This document shows positions 14,042 to 21,341 of a DNA stretch of 21,663 nt, in pieces. Position numbers and translations under genes: made by a program. The stretch is from the NCBI GenBank assembly GCA_946479665.1, contig CAMLGO010000003.1, positions 1-21,663 on the forward strand, written 5' to 3'. How positions within the stretch are numbered: position 1 is the first letter of the stretch; each line of letters starts with the position of its first letter. Source of the DNA: an uncultured Candidatus Saccharibacteria bacterium. GTDB taxonomy: Bacteria > Patescibacteria > Saccharimonadia > Saccharimonadales > UBA6022. The notes beneath the pieces were generated by a model. That model was not told the DNA's origin. It saw nothing but the letters and a program-made list of their open reading frames with translations, and ran no database searches.

Positions 14042-14216
14042 TATGCCCCCTAGTGTTGTTTAATATTAATTCTTGTACTTACTTTACCCTGAGAGATGTA
14101 TATATGCAAGCAGGGTATTTAATAAGTGTATATGGATGAAGCAAGTTATCGGCGCAGCTCGAACGCGATGAAATAAAACGACTATCTTCGGGATCGAACC
14201 CTGTGTCCCTCGAAAC

Positions 14217-14249
14217 AAAACACACCCGAGAATAACTCGGGTGTGTTTT
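14217..14249. terminator. Terminator after the 14274-14807 pilin
   Basis: Perfect 14-bp hairpin (AAAACACACCCGAG, 5-nt loop) with T-rich outer arms, just after the pilin stop on the minus strand. The rest of the 14042-14216 gap holds only the upstream region of the next pilin. Confidence 0.85.
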
Positions 14250-14273
14250 AAGTTTACTGTGGCCTATAGAAGA

Positions 14274-14807
14274 TTAAGCGGCAGTATAAGCGTTTGCGCA
14301 GGTTGCAGTATTAGCAACACCAGTTGCACCGGCAGTGATAGAGCCAATGCCACCTGCCTGTACTGGGTTGAGACCTGCAGTGGTCAGAGTAGAGTCCCAT
14401 ATGTACACTACATAGCCGGTCGGTACTGTGGTACCTGCTGTCTGAGCACCAGTTGCATAGCAAGTACGTAGCTGCACGACGCTGTCTGCGGTTGTTGCTG
14501 TAGGAGTACCGATGACGATTCCGCTTCCCTGAAGACTTGAGTCGTTTAATCCATTGAGCGCGGTAGTCATCAACGCTGCAGTGTTGGTTGTTGGGTATAC
14601 GCTGTTGACTGCGTTGTATGCTTCAACCTTCTTCGCTAGGTTTTCCGCAGCGGTTTTAGATGAAGTTGTGTGTGAACGCTGCTGAATACCATTGTAGGCA
14701 ACGATAGCGATTGCCGCCAAAATAGCGATAACCACGATGACGATCAAGAGTTCAACGATAGTGAAACCCTTGTCTGCTTTAAATTTTTTAATGTTTTGAA
14801 GACTCAT
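14274..14807 (-). CDS. Type IV prepilin-like protein (major-pilin candidate)
   Basis: A 177-residue prepilin: leader MSLQNIKKFKADKG, FTIVELLIVIVVIAILAAI, VAYNGIQQRS, then a head of low-complexity Ala, Thr, Gly and Val with two cysteines (LRTCYAT and TATCANAYTAA). It has a stand-alone promoter (TATAAA near 14835), a purine-rich AGGGGG before the ATG and the strongest terminator of the block, which would suit an abundant subunit. That it is the major pilin is inference from these signals only. Confidence 0.9.
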   Translation of the reverse strand: MSLQNIKKFKADKGFTIVELLIVIVVIAILAAIAIVAYNGIQQRSHTTSSKTAAENLAKKVEAYNAVNSVYPTTNTAALMTTALNGLNDSSLQGSGIVIGTPTATTADSVVQLRTCYATGAQTAGTTVPTGYVVYIWDSTLTTAGLNPVQAGGIGSITAGATGVANTATCANAYTAA

Positions 14808-14809
14808 TT

Positions 14810-14840
14810 CTAAGTGCCCCCTAGTTAATTAGTTTTATAC
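14810..14840 (-). promoter_or_regulatory. Pilin promoter and shared leader
   Basis: On the minus strand TATAAA is followed by AACTAGGGGGCA before the start codon. The same CTAGGGGGCA precedes the GTG at 14041, and similar CAGGGNANAGTA elements lie farther upstream of both. Confidence 0.5.
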
Positions 14841-14900
14841 CTGTAATAGTACTATGCCCTGTGAGTAAGCGCAAGCACTATCTTGCGACTTTTCCACAGC

Positions 14901-17045
14901 CTACTGTTCGGCTACAAAAGTGACGGAATCGAGTGTCGTCCAGGTGGCGCTACTCACGTATAGCTCCACGTTTCCATTTGGCAAGATATCGAGACGACAG
15001 TAGGCGTCGGCACATACAGATGCGTGCAGTACGCGTTCTTTTGGACGATAACCCGCAGGAAGATTCATGATTACCGTTCCGTTAGTGGTGGTTCCGCTTT
15101 TTACGATGCCTTTGAGGCGAACGATGTTGTCGGAACCCTTTGTGTATTGAGGCGTAGCGAAGAATGCACCACCGTCGTAGCTAACCCAACCATTCTGTAG
15201 CCCTGGTGTTTGCCAGCTATTGAATGAAGCCGGGTAGTACATAGTATTGATGCTGTGATAGCCGTTATTGCCAACGCCCTTGGCGACGATTCCGTTAGTT
15301 TGATCTATGCCGATGAAACCAAAGGCGCCGTTATTGCGCGCTACGACGTGCATATATTTTGAAGGCATTGCGCCTGCTGGTAGGCCGCCCACCATAGGCG
15401 TGCCGTTGGTCATGGTGCCGCTTTTTAGGAGGCCTTGTATATGGGTACGACCGAGAGAGTCTATGACGTAGCTGGCGGGAGAGAACGACCCGCCGTAGTT
15501 GACCCAACCGTTCGTAGGGGTAGTAAGTGCTGTGCGCGTATAAGAGGTGGATGCAGGGATGAAGCTGATGCCTTCAAGGGATGTCCAAGACTGATCACCG
15601 GTTTGTATTCGGATTTCACCGTTAGCGGCGACGTCGACGCGTGATGGTACTGTAGGACTTGTGCTTGTTTCGAAGATAAGGGTTCCGTTTGGTCGGTAGT
15701 TGGGTGGTAGTATTCCGACGACGTCATTCGAGCTTTGTGGGATTGCGCTCGATTTTTGTACTAAGCCTTTTAGCATAACCACACCAGCGCTTGTTTGCGT
15801 GTAGCCGATGGTAGAGTAGGTACCTAGGTAGTCGCTGTATCCATTTAGATAGGTGATGTCCCCCCAAGTGGATACGTTGAGCGTGGCGGCGCTACTAGTG
15901 GCGGTATCGCCAAAGTTGGTGACAACGACGCGGTATTTGTATCCATTCCACCCCACGTATGCGGTGCCATTCCAGGTTGTCGTGAAGTTGCTGACAGTTA
16001 GTGTATTGGTCGTTGCGCCGCTATAGTTGGCGCCGTTGCTGACATTTGCCCACGAAGTGCCGCCGTTGGTCGATAGCTGCCACTGGTAAGCGGAGCTGCT
16101 GATGTTGGCCGTGGCGCTAAAGGTAGTGCTGCCGTCTGCAGGAATAACTGATTGGTCGGTTGGTTGCTGGATGAAGCCAAGCGTAACAACCACCGGAGGG
16201 TCACTAGTAATATTGAGTTTGGTAGCGCGGACAGCGGCTGTGTTGCCGACATCGCGGCCGGCGACTTTTGCTGCTGTGGTAATTGAGACCTTGGCTGTTG
16301 TTGCCCCGGAAAGCGCAGCGTTGCGCTGGGTAACTGTTTTTGTAGCATCGTTCGCATCGGCAATAGGCGTCGTGTCGCCTGGGTTAGTGTAGTAATCGAT
16401 TGTCAGATCGGACACATTATCCGCAAGGCGAGAGTCATTTACCTTACAAAAGGTGCCTTTTGTGACGGTCGACGAGCAGCTTGGCTGTTGCCATGGCGTG
16501 TCGCATAGATTTGGACGGCCGCTACCCTGCTGGATAATTGTTCGTTTCCAAAGCGTGTTGTTCTTTACGAAGTAGATCGTATTGCTGGAGAAGAGTTTAT
16601 TGGTGGTTTTTTGCGCGCAACTGGCAGTTGGTTGATCGGTATAGATTGGTTGGCGGGTGCCGTCGATAGGGTTTTTATCGGTAGTGAAGGTGCGGAGAAT
16701 GAGCATCTTACTCCTGGTACCTCCAGTAGTAACATTGGTAAAGCTGTTGGCATCGCTATCGCTGTTGATAGTGCCGTAACCATCGGCATAGCCTTGAGGC
16801 GACTGGGCAACGAGCTCATTCCCCGCTAGGAATTGCCCGCTAAGCTTGATATCTCGCTCGATACTACTAAGTGCATCCTGCGTACCTTGAACCATACTGT
16901 TTTCGGATTGCGTCTTAAGGACTTCGGCTGTCATATTGACCATGACAGCAATAAAAGCACCGAGCGCAAGGATGATAATCGGTGCAATAACAAGCACCTC
17001 AACGATGGTAAATCCTCGATTTTTACTTTGCGACGTAAACTGCAT
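14901..17045 (-). CDS. PilW-like minor prepilin fused to Ig-like and tail-fibre-like repeats
   Basis: A 714-residue protein. Residues 1-50 are a prepilin N-terminus (leader to G11, then FTIVEVLVIAPIIILALGAF). Residues 50-285 form a PilW/PulJ-like head with Cys at 143, 181, 190 and 200. Residues 290-393 look like an immunoglobulin fold (SAYQWQLSTNGGTSW, YRVVVTNFGDTATS). Then come three related units of about 100 residues (396-497, 507-606 and 614-714), each with the pattern GW-x-Y/G-GG, Y..D..G...L.GL/IVKSGT.TNGT, LP.GYRP and WT.LD.I.FI. This pattern resembles receptor-binding parts of phage tail fibres. It is probably a pilus-tip adhesin. The ATG overlaps the upstream gene by 23 nt; AGGAAG lies before it. 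Last gene of a three-prepilin operon. Confidence 0.88.
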   Translation of the reverse strand: MQFTSQSKNRGFTIVEVLVIAPIIILALGAFIAVMVNMTAEVLKTQSENSMVQGTQDALSSIERDIKLSGQFLAGNELVAQSPQGYADGYGTINSDSDANSFTNVTTGGTRSKMLILRTFTTDKNPIDGTRQPIYTDQPTASCAQKTTNKLFSSNTIYFVKNNTLWKRTIIQQGSGRPNLCDTPWQQPSCSSTVTKGTFCKVNDSRLADNVSDLTIDYYTNPGDTTPIADANDATKTVTQRNAALSGATTAKVSITTAAKVAGRDVGNTAAVRATKLNITSDPPVVVTLGFIQQPTDQSVIPADGSTTFSATANISSSAYQWQLSTNGGTSWANVSNGANYSGATTNTLTVSNFTTTWNGTAYVGWNGYKYRVVVTNFGDTATSSAATLNVSTWGDITYLNGYSDYLGTYSTIGYTQTSAGVVMLKGLVQKSSAIPQSSNDVVGILPPNYRPNGTLIFETSTSPTVPSRVDVAANGEIRIQTGDQSWTSLEGISFIPASTSYTRTALTTPTNGWVNYGGSFSPASYVIDSLGRTHIQGLLKSGTMTNGTPMVGGLPAGAMPSKYMHVVARNNGAFGFIGIDQTNGIVAKGVGNNGYHSINTMYYPASFNSWQTPGLQNGWVSYDGGAFFATPQYTKGSDNIVRLKGIVKSGTTTNGTVIMNLPAGYRPKERVLHASVCADAYCRLDILPNGNVELYVSSATWTTLDSVTFVAEQ

Positions 17046-17427
17046 GGGATGCTTCCTGTCTATTTGTTTGCGGGCCGTAAACGACGGTTACTTGCACCTT
17101 CATAACTCGGTCTTGCCAGGTACCACTGTTGCATCCCTGGGGTGCAGAGATAGTTTGGGTGATAACAGGAGTGTCGAGCCCGCTGTTGCTCGGTGCCGCC
17201 GGTGTGGTGACGATGTCACTTCCGGTACAGGCTGGGGTTGTGTTGCTTGCCTGTCGTAAAGTTTCGTAGCCGAGATTGCTCGCTCGGGCACGGAATCGCG
17301 CTTCGCCCCCATCTTTGACGATGGTGCTGTAAAGTTGATAGCCGGTCGCAATAAAAGCTACGGCAACAAACAATGTGATAAGAAGTTCAACGGCTGAAAA
17401 GCCTTGCTGGGATGAAGTATGTGTCAT
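17023..17427 (-). CDS. Minor prepilin (PilV/PulI-like)
   Basis: A 134-residue prepilin with leader MTHTSSQQG, then FSAVELLITLFVAVAFIATG and a short head with two cysteines (PACTGS and QGCNSG). The Glu at mature position 5 is kept but the hydrophobic segment departs from the FTIVELLIVIV consensus of the single pilins, as minor pilins do. It overlaps its upstream neighbour by the four bases ATGA and its downstream neighbour by 23 nt, which indicates translational coupling. It is the middle gene of a minor-pilin operon of the H-I-J/K type. Confidence 0.88.
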   Translation of the reverse strand: MTHTSSQQGFSAVELLITLFVAVAFIATGYQLYSTIVKDGGEARFRARASNLGYETLRQASNTTPACTGSDIVTTPAAPSNSGLDTPVITQTISAPQGCNSGTWQDRVMKVQVTVVYGPQTNRQEASHAVYVAK

Positions 17428-17933
17428 TGGTTTTTGCTGCTCACTTTATAGACCGTGCCATCTGCCTCGAGTCGGTAATATAGATTGTATCGGCGACACT
17501 CCTGTGCGACAAGCGTACAAAGGGTATTATCGAGCTGAAGCGGTTGATAGACATAGTCGGAGATGGTTGGCGTGGGTGCACCAGCGCCGATTGTCTCGTT
17601 TGCGGTAGTAGCCTTAATAAGACTACGCGTACCAGCGGCTGCGCCTGGAGCTTGCAGTGACTTGAGATCGATATTTTGCAGCGCGCTTACCACATCGGCA
17701 TCGGTCGTTGCCGAGTCGCCTATATATGTTGATGGGTAATCAGCGGCGTTGCTCGTGTTTTTATAAAAGCCTTCGAGCCCACGGGTGATGTTCTCGATGT
17801 CTGTTTTTCGTTCTTGGTCGCGAGCCGACATTTGGCCCGAACGAAGATTAACGACAGCTAATACTAAAAGAATACTCATGATCGAAATGACGATGACGAG
17901 CTCGACTAATGTAAACCCACGTTGATAACGCAT
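17424..17933 (-). CDS. Prepilin-like protein (GspG/GspH type)
   Basis: A 169-residue prepilin, leader MRYQRG, FTLVELVIVISIMSILLVLAV, followed by LRSGQMSARDQERKTDIENITRGLEGFYKNT, which resembles the alpha-helix and first loop of pseudopilin GspG. Two cysteines (DNTLCTLVAQECRRY) are close together near the C-terminus. TATGCT lies 6 nt upstream, no Shine-Dalgarno, so leaderless. First gene of the three-gene operon. Confidence 0.88.
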   Translation of the reverse strand: MRYQRGFTLVELVIVISIMSILLVLAVVNLRSGQMSARDQERKTDIENITRGLEGFYKNTSNAADYPSTYIGDSATTDADVVSALQNIDLKSLQAPGAAAGTRSLIKATTANETIGAGAPTPTISDYVYQPLQLDNTLCTLVAQECRRYNLYYRLEADGTVYKVSSKNQ

Positions 17934-17939
17934 GTTCTT

Positions 17940-17945
17940 AGCATA
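17940..17945 (-). promoter_or_regulatory. -10 box of the minor-pilin operon (leaderless)
   Basis: TATGCT on the minus strand, 6 nt before the ATG at 17933, in the 37-nt gap after murB. Confidence 0.45.
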
Positions 17946-17970
17946 AGGGTTTTAGATAAAAACTACAATA

Positions 17971-18990
17971 TTATATCTCGAGCGGTTCTTGCTCGATCAT
18001 GATGTGAAATTGGTCCCGAACAGCGCCGATAATCTCGTCTCGTGCCGCGGCTAAGTCACTATAGCTGGCGGCCGATTCATTGATGAGTACAAGAGCATTT
18101 TTGTCATGCACGCGCATGCCGTGAAGAAGCTGGCCTTTTAGGCCTACTTTTTCGATAAGCCAGCCAGTGGGTATTTTAATACGACCATCGGGCATGTCGT
18201 ACGTGGGGATGTCGGGATATTCGGCTTTTAAATCACCGATCTGCCAGTCTTCCACGATGGCGTTTTTGAAGAATGAGCCAGTATTTGGCAGCTTTTTGGG
18301 GTCGGGTAGTTTGTTTGCGCGAATATCGGTGACGGCATCTCGAATAATTTGCGGTGTAAATAGTGCAGTGCCGTGAGCGTCAAAATACGTTTGCAGGGCA
18401 GCGTAAAACGGCGGTTGCGGGGCGGCTTTATAAAGCCGAATAGTGATAGCGGTGATAACGTAGCGTCCGGCTTGGTCGCCGCGGAAAATACTATGTCGAT
18501 ATGAGAATCCGCAGTCGCTACTTTGAAGCGTTACAAATGTATCTGTTTGGCTGTCGTATGCCTCGAGGGATAGCAGTGTATCGGCAATTTCTTGGCCATA
18601 TGCACCTACATTTTGCACAGGTGCGGCGCCGGCCGTTCCCGGAATGGCCGACATCGCTTCAATCCCACTAAGATTCATGTCGACTGTACGTTTTACTACT
18701 TCATCCCAAAGTTCACCGGCACCAATGCGGATAGTTGTCGATTGAGAATCTTCGGCGATAACAGAGAAGCCGGGAATTCGATTGCGAATAACAATACCAG
18801 CGAACCCTTCGTCACGCACAATGATATTACTTCCGCCACCAAGCACAAAAATCGGCAGTTGCTGCGAGCTGGCATTGCGATAGATGTTGGCGATTTCATC
18901 GGGCGTACGAATATCGGTCATAAAACGGGCGTTGCCGCCAAGGCGCATGGTCGTATAGTTTTTGAGCGGGATATTGGTGTGAATTTCCAT
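17971..18990 (-). CDS. murB: UDP-N-acetylenolpyruvoylglucosamine reductase
   Basis: FAD enzyme that reduces the MurA product to UDP-MurNAc with NADPH. The 339 residues are in the order of E. coli-type MurB: NTTMRLGG-like NYTTMRLGG (residue 11), the FAD motif LGGGSN (50), IPGTAGAAPVQNVGAYGQE (116), GFSYRHSIFR (161; catalytic-site Tyr and Arg), TGSFFKN (238, with the proton-donor Ser239) and IEQEP near the C-terminus (active-site Glu). It has the type I Y-loop length. It lies between pilin genes and has a TATACT box 8 nt before the ATG, so it can be transcribed alone. It follows MurA in the pathway, encoded about 6 kb away. Confidence 0.96.
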   Translation of the reverse strand: MEIHTNIPLKNYTTMRLGGNARFMTDIRTPDEIANIYRNASSQQLPIFVLGGGSNIIVRDEGFAGIVIRNRIPGFSVIAEDSQSTTIRIGAGELWDEVVKRTVDMNLSGIEAMSAIPGTAGAAPVQNVGAYGQEIADTLLSLEAYDSQTDTFVTLQSSDCGFSYRHSIFRGDQAGRYVITAITIRLYKAAPQPPFYAALQTYFDAHGTALFTPQIIRDAVTDIRANKLPDPKKLPNTGSFFKNAIVEDWQIGDLKAEYPDIPTYDMPDGRIKIPTGWLIEKVGLKGQLLHGMRVHDKNALVLINESAASYSDLAAARDEIIGAVRDQFHIMIEQEPLEI

Positions 18991-18998
18991 TACGTTTT

Positions 18999-19004
18999 AG
19001 TATA
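18999..19004 (-). promoter_or_regulatory. -10 box of murB
   Basis: TATACT on the minus strand, 8 nt before the murB ATG and without a Shine-Dalgarno; near-leaderless. Confidence 0.5.
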
Positions 19005-19024
19005 GCAAAAATCAATAGAGGGAA

Positions 19025-19522
19025 TTACGCTCCGACGGTAAACGACGGATCCCACACGCCGTTGACTCGGATCCATGTGGCAGCATAGCCGGGGCTGGCA
19101 GTCGGGATCCCAGCCGCTGGACATAGGTTGACATTGCTGTCACCGGGCCAGCTCGCAAAGGCCATTGCGCCACCATTGCTTGAATAGGCAAATCCATTAC
19201 CTGAGACACTTCTGCCGACTATGGCGCTTGCGGTGCTCGAGCGGCAATAGATAAGTGAATTTAATCCGCCCCCGTAGGCTTTGCGTGTAGTAACGAAGAC
19301 AGAGTTTATCTCGGGCCAAGTCGTAGGGTAGGCATCATTAAGGACGATATGCGCTTGGATTTTTGAGTAGGTCTGGCGAAGATCGGACTGCACAGTGGCG
19401 TCATTGCCACGGTTTTGAATGCCATTATACGCAACGATTGTAATGGCGGCCAAGATTCCTATGATAACAATAACGATGAGGAGTTCGACAATGGTGAATC
19501 CGGTCTGCTTACGAGATGTCAT
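19025..19522 (-). CDS. Type IV prepilin-like protein
   Basis: A 165-residue prepilin: leader MTSRKQTG, FTIVELLIVIVIIGILAAI, VAYNGIQNRGND, then a head with cysteines in LIYCRSS and NLCPAAG. The motif TVQSDL after the N-terminal helix matches TVQGDL in the pilin at 8694-9182, its nearest relative here. The C-terminus ends WIRVNGVWDPSFTVGA. TATACT lies 10 nt before the ATG. It precedes murB by 34 nt. Confidence 0.9.
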   Translation of the reverse strand: MTSRKQTGFTIVELLIVIVIIGILAAITIVAYNGIQNRGNDATVQSDLRQTYSKIQAHIVLNDAYPTTWPEINSVFVTTRKAYGGGLNSLIYCRSSTASAIVGRSVSGNGFAYSSNGGAMAFASWPGDSNVNLCPAAGIPTASPGYAATWIRVNGVWDPSFTVGA

Positions 19523-19577
19523 AGTTGCTTAAAGTATAAAGCATGAGCACTACTTACGCTACCGGAAAAAGAAAAAA

Positions 19578-19604
19578 CGTCGACCGGTAGCGAAAATGTC
19601 GACG
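19578..19604 (-). terminator. tRNA-Lys terminator
   Basis: CGTCGAC inverted repeat (7 bp, 13-nt loop) followed on the minus strand by TTTTTTCTTTTT. Confidence 0.75.
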
Positions 19605-19612
19605 CTTTATCT

Positions 19613-19689
19613 TGGAGGGCCAGGAGAGACTTGAACTCTCGACACCCTGCTTAAGAGGCAGGTGCTCTAACCAGCTGAGCTACTGGCCC
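19613..19689 (-). tRNA. tRNA-Lys(CTT)
   Basis: Cloverleaf on the minus strand: acceptor GGGCCAG/CTGGCCC, D-arm GCTC/GAGC, anticodon arm CCTGC-CTCTTAA-GCAGG (CTT), T-arm GAGAG-TTCAAGT-CTCTC, encoded CCA. The discriminator base is U, where tRNA-Lys usually has A. No mimic/antisense leader is found upstream. Confidence 0.93.
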
Positions 19690-19750
19690 ATAACTAAAAT
19701 TAACACTTAAAAAGTGTATCAAATAGGGGTGGGTTTGTAAAGAGCCATGG

Positions 19751-19756
19751 TATAAT
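19751..19756 (+). promoter_or_regulatory. -10 box of tRNA-Arg(TCG)
   Basis: TATAAT, 16 nt before the tRNA 5' end. Confidence 0.65.
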
Positions 19757-19772
19757 TAATTTTGTACTACAC

Positions 19773-19849
19773 GCACCCGTAGCTCAGTGGATTAGAGCAC
19801 TGGTCTTCGGAACCAGGTGTCGCAAGTTCGAATCTTGCCGGGTGTACCA
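19773..19849 (+). tRNA. tRNA-Arg(TCG)
   Basis: Cloverleaf: acceptor GCACCCG/CGGGTGT, D-arm GCTC/GAGC, anticodon arm CTGGT-CTTCGGA-ACCAG (TCG), T-arm GCAAG-TTCGAAT-CTTGC, discriminator A and encoded CCA. Divergent from tRNA-Lys. Confidence 0.95.
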
Positions 19850-19888
19850 TAGAAAAAAGACGAGTTCTGCTCGTCTTTTTTCTATGGT
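19846..19888. terminator. Terminator that includes the tRNA-Arg 3' end
   Basis: Perfect 19-bp hairpin with a 5-nt loop. Its left arm begins with the ACCA of tRNA-Arg(TCG) and continues TAGAAAAAAGACGAG; the right arm supplies the U-tract. Symmetry makes it work also for the convergent minus-strand gene. Confidence 0.85.
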
Positions 19889-19921
19889 GAGCGGAAGAGC
19901 AGACGATACCCTGCCGGGTAT

Positions 19922-20452
19922 CTACCGACTCCTCACCTCGTACTTCAGGCCATCTTCACTTGCGCACACTGGCGCAATGCTCGCCTCAATATTGTGCTTG
20001 GTGACGTGACTACAAAGCGGTATACCCAAAAGATCAAATTGGTTAGTTGGCGTGATAAATTCCCAAGATCCTTTTTGCTTGACGGCAAACATGCGAGCAG
20101 TTGGGTGATAGCAGCCGTAACCCAGTAGGACTTGGTCTTCATTCTTACTGCTGGTAATGACGTTGTAGTAACTTACTGGGCAATTTTTTGATACGTCCTT
20201 TTCAGCCGCGGCTGTCAAAAATGACTTTAGTTCAGTTATATTTTTATCAGTTCGTTTGATAGCTTTGCCATTTGAGAAATCATAATCCATGCCACCCAAG
20301 GAGACATGGGCACCTGTTTCCAAGTTGCTTATTTGTCGGTTGCTTCCCAGGTATACCGACAATAGGATTATTAAGAAAAGAGAAACCAGCCCGGTTGCAA
20401 TAATGAGGATGCCTTTGGTCTTATCAAATTGTCTTTTGGGTTTAGCGGTCAT
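19922..20452 (-). CDS. Membrane-anchored four-cysteine protein, paralog of 4001-4636
   Basis: A 176-residue protein: basic N-terminus, one membrane helix (about residues 15-36) and an outer domain containing NCPVSYY, LLGYGCYHP, MFAVKQKGSWEF, GIPLCSH and KHNIEASIAPVC. These match the plus-strand protein at 4001-4636 in order, including all four cysteines. The function is unknown. I chose the ATG at 20452, with AAAAAGG about 8 nt upstream, over a TTG at 20494 that lies only 4 nt after a TATACT box. Confidence 0.82.
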   Translation of the reverse strand: MTAKPKRQFDKTKGILIIATGLVSLFLIILLSVYLGSNRQISNLETGAHVSLGGMDYDFSNGKAIKRTDKNITELKSFLTAAAEKDVSKNCPVSYYNVITSSKNEDQVLLGYGCYHPTARMFAVKQKGSWEFITPTNQFDLLGIPLCSHVTKHNIEASIAPVCASEDGLKYEVRSR

Positions 20453-20632
20453 TTTTGATGCCTTTTTTGTTTTAGATATGCCTATTTTGCGCAACGCAAG
20501 TATATCACTAGCCCATCAGCCAGTAAAGCTCTTATGAACGAGTAAAATGCTATTGTATGTGCGCATCGTCATAGACGAATATGGCACTTAGTGCTATATT
20601 CTACGCACCAAGCTAAGTTCGAGGAGGTGTTT

Positions 20633-21283
20633 ATGCCGAGAGATCGTTCTAACAAAAAGCTAAGAAGAATGCTTATTATACTGGTGATGCTTGTCACGGT
20701 CGGGGTAGGCGGGGTGCTTATATGGCAACTACTCCCCAAACATGAGGCGACGACAACCAGCTCGCAGCGTAGCGAGAAAAAGGCCTATGCCAAGACGACA
20801 AAAGTACCGAGTGACTGGAAGAAGTATACGGATACCCGTTACCCGTTCAGTATCGCGTATCCTGCTCAGTGGACGCCCGAGGCTGATACCAAGCTGAATC
20901 CATTACTTTATGATTACGAGGTGGACTTTACAGATGCAAATGACCCGTCTGTAGCAAGTGCGATCGTTGGGGTTAAAAAACAGTCGCTTCAGGATGCGGT
21001 CGCACAGTTTAAATCCAACTTCCTCGAAGTGGGCGCGGTGCACCCGAAGTCCCTTAGCGAAACGCCTCTTATTATTGATGGCAATGAAGCGATTGAGATT
21101 CGTTACCAGCAAGATACCGGTACGTCAGAAAGTCATCAGTATGGGAATATCGAACGACAGTACTTTATAAGTCATGGCGGAAATGTTTATACGCCGCAGC
21201 CGGTGTACGAAAGCGGCCAGCCTGGCGGGCTGAATGCAGGGCAGTCATTGATACTATTTGAATCTCTTAGGTTCACGAAATAA
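20633..21283 (+). CDS. Membrane-anchored PsbP-like protein
   Basis: A 216-residue protein with a basic start (PRDRSNKKLRR), one membrane helix (about residues 13-33), a Ser/Thr/Lys linker and a domain opening with W.KYTDTRYPFSIAYPAQWTPE. That 'Y.FSI.YP..W' start, then a beta-rich region ending SLILFESLRF, is typical of PsbP-like outer domains in bacteria, whose role is mostly unknown. The start is fixed by GAGGAGGT 4-5 nt upstream; a longer frame of 14 residues lacks such a site and would overlap the promoter (TATATT near 20602). No cysteines, so it is distinct from the paralogous pair. Confidence 0.82.
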   Translation: MPRDRSNKKLRRMLIILVMLVTVGVGGVLIWQLLPKHEATTTSSQRSEKKAYAKTTKVPSDWKKYTDTRYPFSIAYPAQWTPEADTKLNPLLYDYEVDFTDANDPSVASAIVGVKKQSLQDAVAQFKSNFLEVGAVHPKSLSETPLIIDGNEAIEIRYQQDTGTSESHQYGNIERQYFISHGGNVYTPQPVYESGQPGGLNAGQSLILFESLRFTK

Positions 21284-21328
21284 CAATACACTAAGGCGCA
21301 GACACTCCTCTCTCACCTCTGATTGTGC

Positions 21329-21334
21329 TACTAT
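21329..21334 (+). promoter_or_regulatory. -10 box of folD (leaderless)
   Basis: TACTAT, 7 nt before the ATG at 21342. AAAGGA is present but touches the ATG and is too close to act as a Shine-Dalgarno. Confidence 0.45.
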
Positions 21335-21341
21335 AAAAGGA

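Noticed and set aside
14187..14215. T-loop-like GGGTTCGATCCC on the minus strand, as in a tRNA
   Set aside because: The loop is one base short, no acceptor, D-arm or anticodon arm could be built around it, and no promoter or terminator fits. At best a remnant; probably chance.
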